From DASQLQ01 sp035629935 (GTDB taxonomy: Bacteria > Actinomycetota > CADDZG01 > WHSQ01), in contig DASQLQ010000089.1 of assembly GCA_035629935.1 (NCBI GenBank), forward strand, positions 1 to 9,928: a stretch of 9,928 nt of DNA, written 5' to 3'. Made by a program: the position numbers and the translations under genes. The notes below the pieces were generated by a model. The model was given only the letters and a program-made list of their open reading frames with translations, had not been told where the DNA came from and ran no database searches. Below, in pieces: positions 1-7,014 of this stretch (positions are counted from its first letter, which is position 1; each line of letters starts with the position of its first letter).

Positions 1-135
1 ATCTCGTCCGAGCCTTCGTCGCCATACACGAGGTCGTTGCCGCCGAGGGCCTGGATGATGTCGTTGCCGCCGTAGGCACAGATCACGTCATCGCCTTCAG
101 TGCCGGTCAGCGTGTTGTCATTGTCGTCGCCGACG
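1..135 (-). repeat. RTX (hemolysin-type calcium-binding) nonapeptide repeats in coding sequence
   Basis: The encoded peptide shows successive G-x-D/G-G-N-D units: VGDDNDNTLTG, TEGDDVICAYGGND, IIQALGGND, LVYGDEGSDE. This is the spacing of PF00353-type parallel beta-roll repeats, in which the Asp residues bind calcium. The array is cut by the window edge, so its copy number is unknown. A Cys inside the second unit (DVICAYGG) is common in actinobacterial versions. Confidence 0.85.
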
Positions 136-1646
136 ATCGTGCAACCCCGCGGGTCTCCCGTATCAGTGGGTTCCGGCGTAGGAGAGGGCGATGTAGTGCT
201 GCTGACTGAAGGAGTCGGTGTCGGGAGTGGGCAGTCCGTCTGCTCGGGCTCGAGTCCCTGAGGTGACGGAGCCGGCTCTCGCCAACCCACACTGGCGTCG
301 TCGTTGGCTTCCGTCGTACAGAAAACATCGTTCTCATCCACATCGGCCCATGCCACCAACTGGGTTGTCCCTTGGGTCGGGCTGTAGAGCTGGAACGTCG
401 TCTTACCTGCGTCGTTCGTGGCGGCGGGCTCGGCGTGCTTCACGTCGGCTCCCGACGAGTTGTGCTCTCCTTGCTGGGTTTCCGTGTCCTCGAGCGGAGG
501 CACCACACTGCAATCGACGGTCGACTCGGCAGTGTGCGTACCCGTCGGCTTCGTGATGGTGTTGCCGAACTTGAGGTTGTCGCCGGGCCCTTGGGCGTGC
601 ACGTCGGTGTTCGCTCCCGCTACCGGGATCTCGGCTTGATCCAACAACGAGATCGTGAAGGGCTCGGAGCACATCCCCGCCTGGACGTCGTGCCGCTGCG
701 CAGGATCGACCACTAGCGACTCGATGATCTGACCGTACGGAAGCACGCGATGAGCGTCGCCCGCGTCATCGTTCGCCGCGTTGTACCCGGTTACCGGAGT
801 GGCCTGTGTGTCGTTCGCTACCGCGGCCATCGCCGTCACTTGGGACCATTGGTGGGACGCCCCCAGGGTGCAGCGGACGCCGTCCGAGTCGGACTGGGCC
901 TTGGTTTGGGTCCCACATGCCACCCAGTTCGGCTCTGAACCGGGGACCGAGACCGTATAGAGAACCTTCACGAACGTTGTCTGCGCGCTGACGGTGACTT
1001 TCGGCACCGCGTTCGCCGGCTGGTCACGGGGTTTGAAGAACCCGAGGTCGGCACCATTGAGCGGGTAACTGAATTCGACCGCTTCGCCTCGAGCGGTTTC
1101 CTGAGGATCGAGGGGGTCGGGGTCCGTCGGATCGGTGCTCTTGTTGTTCACGAAGAAGTCGCCGTGGGTATCCCGGTCGAGCTCCTGACTACCGGTCGAG
1201 AGCACCGCTATGAGTGTGATGTCCTCGTCATCGCCGGCGTTGTCGTCATCGTCCATGTCGTCCGGCGGCGTCCAGAAGTATTCAAACGTGTCGCCCGGGG
1301 TGACCTGCGTAGCGGTGCCGATGGTTTCCTCGTCACCGTCTCCGACCGTGTACCGGAACTCCACCGAAGGGCTCGCCGGAAGGGCGTTGACCCATGCAAC
1401 CAGGTGGTACGAGGTTTTTCCCTCCCCGGTCGAGGTGTCGTCTTTCGCCGAGATCTCCTTGGCATATGTGCTCGGGCTGAGAAACTCGATGCGGTACGCA
1501 TTCGAACCTGAAGGCGACGCCTGGAGCGCGAGACTGCTCGCCCCCAGCGGGCCGCTGGACAACAGGAAAAGAACGATGAAGGCGCCTACTAGAACGCCAA
1601 GAACAACTCGCGCGCTGGTCCGCGCTTCCCGCGTTGCCTGACTCAA
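1..1646 (-). CDS. Exported Ig-like protein ending in RTX calcium-binding repeats (3' end outside window)
   Basis: This reading frame is open from a TTG start at 1646 to the left edge, giving 548 visible residues and no stop. The start follows a strong GGGAGGTGA site with 6-nt spacing. Residues 14-29 are a hydrophobic segment after an Arg-containing N-terminus, so it is an export signal or membrane anchor. The body matches the upstream neighbour (1681-3507) throughout: a HLVAWV segment, a DGVRCTLG/DGIRCTLA segment, DAHRV, an Ig-like (Big_1/invasin-like) part around residues 325-455 with DQ...P and A-x-GPGD, and QGEH. A Pro/Thr/Ser linker (PTPTPSVSSTTSPSPTPEP) follows. The last 45 or so residues are RTX-type nonapeptide-like repeats (GDDNDNTLTG, GGNDIIQALGGND, GDEGSDE), which normally bind calcium outside the cell. 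The basic C-terminal domain of the neighbour is not seen here. It is probably co-transcribed as second gene of a two-gene operon. The substrate or partner is unknown. Confidence 0.88.
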   Translation of the reverse strand, partial: MSQATREARTSARVVLGVLVGAFIVLFLLSSGPLGASSLALQASPSGSNAYRIEFLSPSTYAKEISAKDDTSTGEGKTSYHLVAWVNALPASPSVEFRYTVGDGDEETIGTATQVTPGDTFEYFWTPPDDMDDDDNAGDDEDITLIAVLSTGSQELDRDTHGDFFVNNKSTDPTDPDPLDPQETARGEAVEFSYPLNGADLGFFKPRDQPANAVPKVTVSAQTTFVKVLYTVSVPGSEPNWVACGTQTKAQSDSDGVRCTLGASHQWSQVTAMAAVANDTQATPVTGYNAANDDAGDAHRVLPYGQIIESLVVDPAQRHDVQAGMCSEPFTISLLDQAEIPVAGANTDVHAQGPGDNLKFGNTITKPTGTHTAESTVDCSVVPPLEDTETQQGEHNSSGADVKHAEPAATNDAGKTTFQLYSPTQGTTQLVAWADVDENDVFCTTEANDDASVGWREPAPSPQGLEPEQTDCPLPTPTPSVSSTTSPSPTPEPTDTGDPRGCTIVGDDNDNTLTGTEGDDVICAYGGNDIIQALGGNDLVYGDEGSDE

Positions 1647-1650
1647 GCGG

Positions 1651-1659
1651 TCACCTCCC
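1651..1659 (-). promoter_or_regulatory. Ribosome binding site fixing a TTG start
   Basis: On the minus strand GGGAGGTGA lies 6 nt before TTG-AGT-CAG. The same arrangement (GGAGGT, 6 nt, TTGAGTC) precedes the paralogue at 3507. This supports the TTG start in both and shows that the start region was duplicated along with the gene. Only 34 bp separate this start from the stop of the upstream gene, with no terminator, so the pair is likely one transcript. Confidence 0.8.
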
Positions 1660-1680
1660 GGCTAAGGCCATCGATCGTCA

Positions 1681-3507
1681 TCACTTGCGCCGCACGCGCA
1701 CAACGTTTGACTTGTCTCTCCGACAGATAACGGTCGTGCCACCGGCATCCGTGAATACCTTCTTGGCGACCACTGCGTAGTACCTGCCTTTGGCCTTCCC
1801 CTTGCGGAGTGCCCAACGGCCGTTGCGATTCGTCTTCTTCGTACCGACCCTCGCATCCTTACCGGGCTTCACCTTCTTGAGCACGACCATCCGCCCGCGC
1901 TCACAGGCCGGTACGGAGGAGTTCGCCTTCCCTTTGAACGCCCGGCGCTTGTACTTCATCGTCAGCTTCGTGGCCACCCGGCGGTCTCCACTCGGACTGG
2001 ACGTGGTTGCAACCGTGGTGGTCGTTGTCGATGTCGCGGAAGGGCTGGACGTCTGCGTAGAGGTGGGTGTTGCCGTCGGCGGAGCGGTCGAAGGACTCGG
2101 GGAGACGTTCGGACGGGTGCAGGTCGTCTCCTGCGGGTCGAGACCCTCGACGTTCGCGTTCTGCGTTGGTCCCCAACCGATCGCTGCATCATCACTCTGC
2201 TCGCTGGAACAAAAATCGTCATCGCCGTCGACATCGGCAAAGGCGGTGATCTGCGTGACTCCAGTAGCCGGACTGAAGAGCCTGATGACGAACTGGCCCG
2301 AGTTGTTAGTGCCGTTCGTCGACTCGATGTGCTTCTCGTCGGCCTCGGAACCCGGCTTGTCGTGCTCTCCTTGCATCCCTCCTTGAGTCCCCAGGGGACA
2401 AACTCTCGCGGCCTCCGCCGAGTGGGCACCCATGTCGGGGTTCTTGAACGCGTCGCCTGCAGCGAACCCGAGGTCGTCGCCCGGGCCCTTCGCGTGGAAG
2501 TCGACATTCATGGCGGGGATGGGACGGCCGACCTGGTCGACCACGGTGGCGCGCAGATTGGGAGAGCACCCACCAACCGCCGTGTTGGGAGCAGACGGTC
2601 CGGTCGAGTTCCCGTTCCCATCGACGAACTCGAGGGTGAGCGTCGTCGGGTTCTGGAAGTAGGAGGCCACGCGATGGGCATCGCTCGATCCATCGAAGTT
2701 TTCGTCATAGGGCAACGGCTCGGGAGTTCGGTTCGCCACGACCCCCACCGCAGTCACCTCGTTGGGGTCGTCACCGGTTGCCAGGGTGCAACGGATCCCG
2801 TCCTCGGCTTCCGCCGCAGTCTCCGGGTCTCCGCAGTCTTTCCACGCGGGCTCGGTTCCCTGCGTGGAGACGCTGTACACGCCCCGGACATACGTGGCGC
2901 CGTCACTGGCGTTGGCCTTGATGACACCGATGCTCGTACCCGCAGGGTTCTTGTAGAAGCCCATTGCCTGGTTGTTGATCGGGTCGGTCATCTCCACCGT
3001 GGGCGCGGTCGGGTCCCCCACCGGGAACGCGGAATCGTTGTTGACGACCACGGATTGTTCGTCCCGGGTGCATTCGGTGTTGTTCGTGCTGAGGATCGCC
3101 CTGAGTATCACGGTCGTATCGTCGAGCTCAGGCGGGATGTCCCAGAAGAACTCATAGACGTTGCCGGACTTGGAAACGTTGGTCTTGATATTGACCTCGT
3201 TCCCGGCCGGCTTGTACTTGAAATCAACCACCGCTCCGCTGGGGACCGTGCTGACCCAGGCCACCAGGTGGAAACGGTCGGGTCCGGTCGGGTCCTCGGG
3301 GTTCTCGTCCGCGATCTCAGACTGAAGGCCGTTCGCAGAGGGGTTCAGCCACTGGATCGTGGCTCCGCACGTATTCGTAGGCGACGTCTGGGCATTGACG
3401 ATCCCGCCGCTCGGTGGAACGTTGGTGAATAGGACGAAGGCCACCAGCATCGCCACCACCAGGGCCAGGATCGTGCGAGCCAGCCCGCGCGTTTCAGTTC
3501 GACTCAA
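1681..3507 (-). CDS. Exported Ig-like surface protein with basic two-Cys C-terminal domain
   Basis: This 608-aa protein starts at TTG 3507 with GGAGGT 6 nt upstream. Residues 12-28 form a hydrophobic signal segment with a possible cleavage after VNA (residue 39), so the protein is probably secreted or wall-associated. Residues 45-310 appear to be beta-rich modules. Residues 316-455 resemble an invasin/Big_1-type Ig fold (VVDQVGRPIPAMNVDF, AKGPGDD, then an ITAFADVDGDDD strand). A Pro/Ser/Thr linker spans roughly residues 466-507. Residues 508-608 are a strongly basic domain (LTMKYKRRAFKG, CERGR, NGRW, KVFT, TTVIC) also found at the C-termini of the proteins at 7015-8769 and 8950-9928. It is a tandem paralogue of the downstream gene and likely shares its operon. 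The shared domain may anchor the protein to anionic wall polymers, but this is inference. No enzymatic motif was seen. Confidence 0.9.
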   Translation of the reverse strand: MSRTETRGLARTILALVVAMLVAFVLFTNVPPSGGIVNAQTSPTNTCGATIQWLNPSANGLQSEIADENPEDPTGPDRFHLVAWVSTVPSGAVVDFKYKPAGNEVNIKTNVSKSGNVYEFFWDIPPELDDTTVILRAILSTNNTECTRDEQSVVVNNDSAFPVGDPTAPTVEMTDPINNQAMGFYKNPAGTSIGVIKANASDGATYVRGVYSVSTQGTEPAWKDCGDPETAAEAEDGIRCTLATGDDPNEVTAVGVVANRTPEPLPYDENFDGSSDAHRVASYFQNPTTLTLEFVDGNGNSTGPSAPNTAVGGCSPNLRATVVDQVGRPIPAMNVDFHAKGPGDDLGFAAGDAFKNPDMGAHSAEAARVCPLGTQGGMQGEHDKPGSEADEKHIESTNGTNNSGQFVIRLFSPATGVTQITAFADVDGDDDFCSSEQSDDAAIGWGPTQNANVEGLDPQETTCTRPNVSPSPSTAPPTATPTSTQTSSPSATSTTTTTVATTSSPSGDRRVATKLTMKYKRRAFKGKANSSVPACERGRMVVLKKVKPGKDARVGTKKTNRNGRWALRKGKAKGRYYAVVAKKVFTDAGGTTVICRRDKSNVVRVRRK

Positions 3508-3532
3508 GAGTCCACCTCCGATATCGGACTCT
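3507..3532 (-). promoter_or_regulatory. Inverted repeats enclosing the Shine-Dalgarno site of the Ig-like operon
   Basis: On the minus strand AGAGTCC (3532-3526) and GGACTCT (3513-3507) can pair. This leaves a 12-nt loop that contains the GGAGGT ribosome site, and the stem ends inside the TTG start codon. A competing 12-bp perfect palindrome, TCCGATATCGGA (3517-3528), would instead bury part of the ribosome site. The two folds exclude each other. The sequences are plain to see, but any control of translation is inferred. Confidence 0.4.
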
Positions 3533-3565
3533 CAGACCGCCTTGCGCGGGCCGAGAGCGTTCTTC

Positions 3566-3601
3566 CCCCTCTAAGAAACGACGCTCGGGAGCGTAAAGTT
3601 G
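3566..3601 (-). promoter_or_regulatory. Candidate ECF-type promoter of the Ig-like protein operon
   Basis: The minus strand reads CAAC (3601-3598), 17 nt, CGTT (3580-3577), then TCTT and AGAGGGG (3572-3566). ECF sigma factors typically recognise an AAC-containing -35 box and CGTC/CGTT at -10 with 16-17 nt between. The block AACTTT...CGTT...AGAGGGG recurs upstream of the 7015-8769 gene. The expected start of transcription is near 3570, giving a leader of about 63 nt. A short inverted repeat (ACGCT-CCCG-AGCGT) sits in the spacer. It could be an operator or a weak terminator for the wbl gene. Confidence 0.5.
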
Positions 3602-3675
3602 TTGCTTCGTGGGTTAAGTAGCCACGATATCGAGGCTAGCCCTCCAGATAAAGGCCCAGGAATTGGGTGGAGTAG

Positions 3676-3957
3676 CTAGGAGGCGCGGCGGGCGCGAGCC
3701 CTGCGACGCTTCAGCGAGGCACGCTCTTTGTCGGTGAGCCCACCCCAGATCCCGTATTTCTGATTGGTCTCCATCGCAAACTCGAGGCACGGCTCGAGGA
3801 CCGGGCAGGTACGGCAGATCGCCTTCGCCCGGGACTCGCGCGCCTGCTTCTCCAGCTCGGATTCGCCCTCCTCGCCGAAGAAAACCAAGTTGTCGTACGC
3901 CCTGCAGGCAGCTTCCTCTTGCCAGTCGAGCTTGTCGTCGGTGTCCGCTAGGGACAC
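3676..3957 (-). CDS. WhiB-like (Wbl) iron-sulfur transcriptional regulator
   Basis: This 93-aa protein has a GTG start at 3957, with a perfect AAGGAGG site 5 nt upstream (3963-3969). It carries the four cysteines that bind a [4Fe-4S] cluster in Wbl proteins: C18, C48, C51 and C57 (the last three as CxxCxxxxxC). The beta-turn motif GIWGG is at residues 69-73, followed by a basic tail (KRRRARARR) that fits DNA binding. The length and layout are typical of the family. Known Wbl proteins bind region 4 of the principal sigma factor and act as redox- or nitric-oxide-sensitive regulators of division, development or envelope genes. The exact subfamily (WhiB1, WhiB2 and so on) cannot be assigned safely here. 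It stands alone between the sulfatase pair and the Ig-like operon, and could regulate either, but nothing in the sequence proves this. Confidence 0.95.
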   Translation of the reverse strand: MSLADTDDKLDWQEEAACRAYDNLVFFGEEGESELEKQARESRAKAICRTCPVLEPCLEFAMETNQKYGIWGGLTDKERASLKRRRARARRAS

Positions 3958-3997
3958 TGTTGCCTCCTTAGATAGCTTGTGCAGTCGTGAACACCCC

Positions 3998-4027
3998 GTT
4001 ATCTCTTGCGGCCGTCTGGTAGTTCAA
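3998..4027 (-). promoter_or_regulatory. Candidate sigma-70-type promoter of the wbl gene
   Basis: The minus strand has TTGAAC (4027-4022) and GATAAC (4003-3998) separated by 18 bp, giving a predicted leader of about 30-35 nt ending in the AAGGAGG site. A second possible -35 box, TTGACC, lies further upstream but has no good -10 at normal spacing. The match is by eye only. Confidence 0.35.
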
Positions 4028-4099
4028 ACGGCGCCCCCGGGCCTGGTATTTCCCTACGGCTGGTCCGTGGGTCCCAGGTCAACGGAACGGGAAAGCGAT

Positions 4100-4117
4100 G
4101 TTACCCGCAGTTACCCG
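4100..4117. repeat. Two direct copies of GTTACCCG exactly 10 bp apart
   Basis: GTTACCCG occurs at 4100-4107 and again at 4110-4117 (CGGGTAAC on the minus strand), so both copies lie on the same face of the helix. They are about 75 bp upstream of the candidate wbl promoter and 40 bp beyond the hairpin after the sulfatase genes. This arrangement is typical of a regulator binding site, but no family is assigned. Confidence 0.4.
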
Positions 4118-4156
4118 ATTTTCCAAGAGTCAGAGCGAGCTTTCTCGGGTGGTTTT

Positions 4157-4200
4157 CCCCCCGGCCCAGGCCCTCCAAACCCCGGGAAGGGCCAGGGGGG
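4157..4200 (-). terminator. GC-rich hairpin after the sulfatase genes
   Basis: CCCCCC (4157-4162) plus GGCCC (4163-4167) pairs with GGGCC (4189-4193) plus GGGGGG (4195-4200). The stem is 11 bp with one bulged A and a loop of 21 nt. It starts 4 bp after the TAG stop of the 4205-5587 gene. No T-tract follows (AAAACC instead), so it may be a U-less terminator of the kind proposed in actinobacteria, or an mRNA-stabilising hairpin. Confidence 0.45.
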
Positions 4201-4204
4201 ACAT

Positions 4205-5587
4205 CTAGGGGCAGCTGTCGCCGATACAGGCCCGATCCTGGGCCAGCTGGGCCTTGAGCGGGGGCCCCCAGGGATCGTCCCTGTGCGTCCGGTTCCCCAG
4301 GAGGTTCTTGAGCTGCCAGGGGTCCCGGTCCATCCGGTAGTACTCCCGGAAGATCCGCTTTCCCTTCCTTCCGTAGTACTCGACGTATTGGTAAGTAGAG
4401 GTAAGCGTGGAGGCCCATGACGGCAGGCCGTTCTGGAAGTTGCCGTAGGACTCGAGCAACAGCCGATCCCGAACCTTCTTCTTGAGGAGAGACATCCCGT
4501 CCAAGCGGTGAGGGGGGTCGATCCGGGTTGCCCCGTAGATCGTGGCGGCAAGGTCGAGGTTGCTGACCAGACGATGATCCTCCGACTTCCTCGCAACGTG
4601 ACCCGGCCATCTCATCAACAGGGGGACGCGAACCGACTCCTTGTACGGCAGTCTCTTGCCGTTGAGGTGGTGCTCCCCCCACGAGAAACCGTTGTCCGAG
4701 ATGAAGAACGCGAGAGTGTCGTTCAGCTCGCCGTTCTGCTTGAGGCGCTGCATCACCCGGCCCACGACATCGTCGGCCGACAACAAGGTCCGCAACTGCT
4801 TCTTACGCAGCTGATGACCTTCCTGCGGCGTCAACCTTCGGTTCTTGATGAACTCCGGTTTGTCACTCAGGTTGCGCTCACGCACGGCAGGGTTACCGTG
4901 CCACTTGCCGACATTCGCCTTCGCATAGCGCTCTTGTGCAATGAACGGCTTATGGGCGGCGAACGGAGCGACGTACATGAACCAGGGAACGGGATCCTCG
5001 GTCTCGAACTCGTCGAGGAACTCGACGGCTCGATCTCCCGTGTACGTAGTCGAATACTTGGCCACGTCCTCGATCGTGCCGTTCACGTTGAACTGGGTGT
5101 CGTAGTAACCCCATCTCTGGAAAGCCCATCGATCGAAGAAGGGTGGATCTCGTTCGAGTGGCCAACCGTTGAGAAACTTTCCCGCCAAAGCGGTGTTGTA
5201 CCCACTCAGCCACAAGGTGCGCTGCAACGTCCGCTTCTGTGGAAGGCGATGTCCCTGATTGTTCTTTCTGACGCCGTGATTGTGTACGTACTGTCCAGTG
5301 AGGATGGAAGTCCGCGATGGACAGCACAGCGGCGTGGTCGCATATGCGTGCGTGAAGGTTCGACCGCGTCGCGTGAACCATTTCCTGGTCGCCGCCATCA
5401 ACGCCAAGGTCGAGTCGGCGCGCTGATCGTCGGTCACGAAGATCAACACGTTGGGTGCTCCGGGTGGAGCCGGTTTCTGTTCGGCCCCCGTCGGCGCCGC
5501 CCCGCAGGCCACTGCGATGATCGACGCGAGAAGTAGGCCGGCGGATCTCAGGCCGACTGAACGCTTGGAACGCTTGGCACGACGCAT
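4205..5587 (-). CDS. Type I sulfatase, exported, possible lipoprotein
   Basis: This 460-aa protein belongs to the alkaline-phosphatase-fold sulfatases, which hydrolyse sulfate esters outside the cytoplasm. The N-terminus has a twin-Arg-like basic start and a hydrophobic stretch (13-27) ending in AVAC-G, a near-lipobox with Cys28. Metal ligands D53-D54 lie in VTDDQR. The formylglycine signature CCPSRTSILTG begins at C88, which must be oxidised by a formylglycine-generating enzyme that is not in this window. Signature II appears as GYNTALAGKFLNG. Late metal ligands are in SDNGFSWGEH, with a catalytic-type Lys in GKRLPYKES. The protein ends in C-x4-CP, like its neighbour. The ATG at 5587 has no clear ribosome site and lies 10 bp after the stop of the upstream sulfatase, so translation is probably coupled. 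Its substrate cannot be told. The two sulfatases are paralogues. Confidence 0.93.
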   Translation of the reverse strand: MRRAKRSKRSVGLRSAGLLLASIIAVACGAAPTGAEQKPAPPGAPNVLIFVTDDQRADSTLALMAATRKWFTRRGRTFTHAYATTPLCCPSRTSILTGQYVHNHGVRKNNQGHRLPQKRTLQRTLWLSGYNTALAGKFLNGWPLERDPPFFDRWAFQRWGYYDTQFNVNGTIEDVAKYSTTYTGDRAVEFLDEFETEDPVPWFMYVAPFAAHKPFIAQERYAKANVGKWHGNPAVRERNLSDKPEFIKNRRLTPQEGHQLRKKQLRTLLSADDVVGRVMQRLKQNGELNDTLAFFISDNGFSWGEHHLNGKRLPYKESVRVPLLMRWPGHVARKSEDHRLVSNLDLAATIYGATRIDPPHRLDGMSLLKKKVRDRLLLESYGNFQNGLPSWASTLTSTYQYVEYYGRKGKRIFREYYRMDRDPWQLKNLLGNRTHRDDPWGPPLKAQLAQDRACIGDSCP

Positions 5588-5597
5588 GGCAGGTAGG

Positions 5598-6926
5598 TTA
5601 CGGGCAGGTCTGATCTACACACTCCCGCTCACGCGCCAGCCGTCGATGCAACCGATCCATACGGGGTGAGGTTCTACCGACGGCCCGATTCCTCAACTGA
5701 TAGGGATCGCGCTCTAGGTCGTAGTACTCGCGGAAAAGCACAGCGCCCCCCGACCGGTAGTACTCCGTATATTGCTGGGAGAGCGACCGGATCGAAGCCC
5801 AATCCGGGATCGAGGTCTGTTCATCTCCCCAGTGCTCGACGAGCAGGTGCTCCCGCCGAGTCGCACCCAGCAGAGAAAACCCATCGCTCGCCAAGACGTC
5901 GGCACCCACCGCGTCCATAACCGTCGGTGCGATATCGATATTGGCTACGAGGCGCTCGTCCTCCGCGCCCTGATCGATATGGCCCGGCCATCTCAACAAC
6001 AACGGGATCCTGATCGAGTCGCTATAAGGGTGGCGCTTGCCGGTGAACCCGTGCTCGCCCCAGAGCATCCCGTTGTCCGCCATGAACACTGCGATCGTGT
6101 TGTCGAGCTCACCGGCTTCCTCCAGTCGCTCGAACAGGGTTGCGACGAGATCGTCGGCGGACATCAGGGCCCGCAGTTGTTTGCGCCGCAGGTACTTGCG
6201 ATTGGACTTCCCGGCGATGAAGTCCGGCTTGTCGGACGTATCGACTTCGTAGACCGAGGGATCCGGATAACGGGTGGGTACGGGCGCATCCTCATAAGCA
6301 GGCTCGGCCGTGAACGGCGCGTGTGCGGCCCCGGTGCCCACGTACATGAACCATGGTTGGTCCTCGTTCTCTTCGAAATCGTCCACGAATTCCAGGGCGT
6401 TACGCAGAACCACCGCGTTCGTGTAGTCGGGCTCCCGGCTCACGGTCCCGTCGATGTTGAAGGTCCGGTCGTAGTACTCACCCGCAAGGAATATGGCCCA
6501 CCGGTCGAAGCCTGGCGGAGCGGTCTCGGGATCCCACCTATTGAGGAACTTCCCAGCAATGGCCGTCCGGTATCCCTCGTCGTGGAGAAGGGTGGGGATC
6601 GTCCGGGTCTGATCCAGCCCCATGGAATCGACGTTGTGCTTCACCCCGTGGTTGTGGACGTATCGACCGGTAAGGATCGAAGACCGTGCCGGGCAACACA
6701 AAGGCGTCGTCGTGAAGGCGTTCACGAACCTGGTTCCATCGCCGGCGAACCAGCGTCGTACCGCGGGCATGACTCCGAGGGTCCCGCGGGCTCGCTGATC
6801 GTCCGTGACGATGACCAGGACGTTCGGGGGGCCTTCAGGTTCCTGCGATCGTTGGGCGACCACGGCCGTGGTCGCGACCGCTCCCAGCGCGACGAGCGTC
6901 AGTAGCCCGGAGATCCGCCTCGACAT
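5598..6926 (-). CDS. Type I sulfatase, secreted
   Basis: With the ATG at 6926 this is a 442-aa protein with a signal peptide (MSRRISGLLTLVALGAVATT, cleavage probably after VVA, residue 24). A longer TTG-started version from 6953 would add nine residues (MPLPCSVCA), but its start sits in the tail of the preceding terminator, so ATG is preferred. It has metal ligands D42-D43 (VTDDQR), formylglycine signature CCPARSSILTG with C77, signature II GYRTAIAGKFLNR, metal-binding ADNGMLWGEHG and GKRHPYSDS. It ends in CVDQTCP, matching the CIGDSCP end of the other sulfatase and suggesting a conserved disulfide. Unlike its partner it lacks a lipobox, so one enzyme may be soluble and the other membrane-tethered. 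It is the first gene of a two-gene unit. The sulfated substrate is unknown. Confidence 0.93.
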   Translation of the reverse strand: MSRRISGLLTLVALGAVATTAVVAQRSQEPEGPPNVLVIVTDDQRARGTLGVMPAVRRWFAGDGTRFVNAFTTTPLCCPARSSILTGRYVHNHGVKHNVDSMGLDQTRTIPTLLHDEGYRTAIAGKFLNRWDPETAPPGFDRWAIFLAGEYYDRTFNIDGTVSREPDYTNAVVLRNALEFVDDFEENEDQPWFMYVGTGAAHAPFTAEPAYEDAPVPTRYPDPSVYEVDTSDKPDFIAGKSNRKYLRRKQLRALMSADDLVATLFERLEEAGELDNTIAVFMADNGMLWGEHGFTGKRHPYSDSIRIPLLLRWPGHIDQGAEDERLVANIDIAPTVMDAVGADVLASDGFSLLGATRREHLLVEHWGDEQTSIPDWASIRSLSQQYTEYYRSGGAVLFREYYDLERDPYQLRNRAVGRTSPRMDRLHRRLARERECVDQTCP

Positions 6927-6939
6927 CGCGCAGACGCTA
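6927..6939 (-). promoter_or_regulatory. Possible -10 box for a leaderless sulfatase transcript
   Basis: TAGCGT (6939-6934) fits the actinobacterial TANNNT pattern and ends 7 nt before the ATG at 6926. That is the spacing expected if transcription starts at the start codon. No ribosome site precedes this ATG. The alternative is read-through of the terminator 34 bp upstream. The evidence is only a hexamer and its position. Confidence 0.25.
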
Positions 6940-6949
6940 CACGGCAGGG

Positions 6950-6985
6950 GCAAGAAGAAGGACCGGCCCCCGAAGGGGCCGGTCC
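6950..6985 (-). terminator. Intrinsic terminator after the acidic repeat protein gene
   Basis: On the minus strand GGACCGGCCCC pairs with GGGGCCGGTCC (11 bp) around a TTCG tetraloop, followed by CTTCTTCTTG. It begins 29 bp after the TAG stop at 7015. The T-run is interrupted, so read-through into the sulfatase genes is possible. The core of the hairpin is identical to the one at 8881-8908. Confidence 0.75.
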
Positions 6986-7014
6986 CTGATACCTAGATCC
7001 GTTCTCGAGCTCTG

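Noticed and set aside
107..343. Short minus-strand frame of 78 codons near the left edge
   Set aside because: It overlaps, in another frame, the long edge-open reading frame that encodes the linker and RTX repeats.
2329..3432. Long plus-strand open frame (367 codons) opposite the Ig-like protein gene
   Set aside because: It is a high-GC antisense shadow. The minus-strand frame has a signal peptide, a ribosome site and a paralogue; the plus-strand translation has no recognisable domain.
3579..3596. Terminator of the wbl gene formed by ACGCT-CCCG-AGCGT followed by CGTTTCTT
   Set aside because: The stem is only 5 bp, and it lies between the proposed -35 and -10 boxes of the next operon. It is kept as a note under the promoter and not called as a terminator.
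5772..6905. Long plus-strand open frame (377 codons) opposite the secreted sulfatase
   Set aside because: It lies entirely antisense to a gene with intact sulfatase motifs. A similar shadow occurs opposite the second sulfatase (4508-5536), as expected when paralogues share codon bias.
5598..6953. TTG start at 6953 for the secreted sulfatase
   Set aside because: It has no ribosome site and sits in the T-rich tail of the terminator. The ATG at 6926 gives a standard signal peptide.
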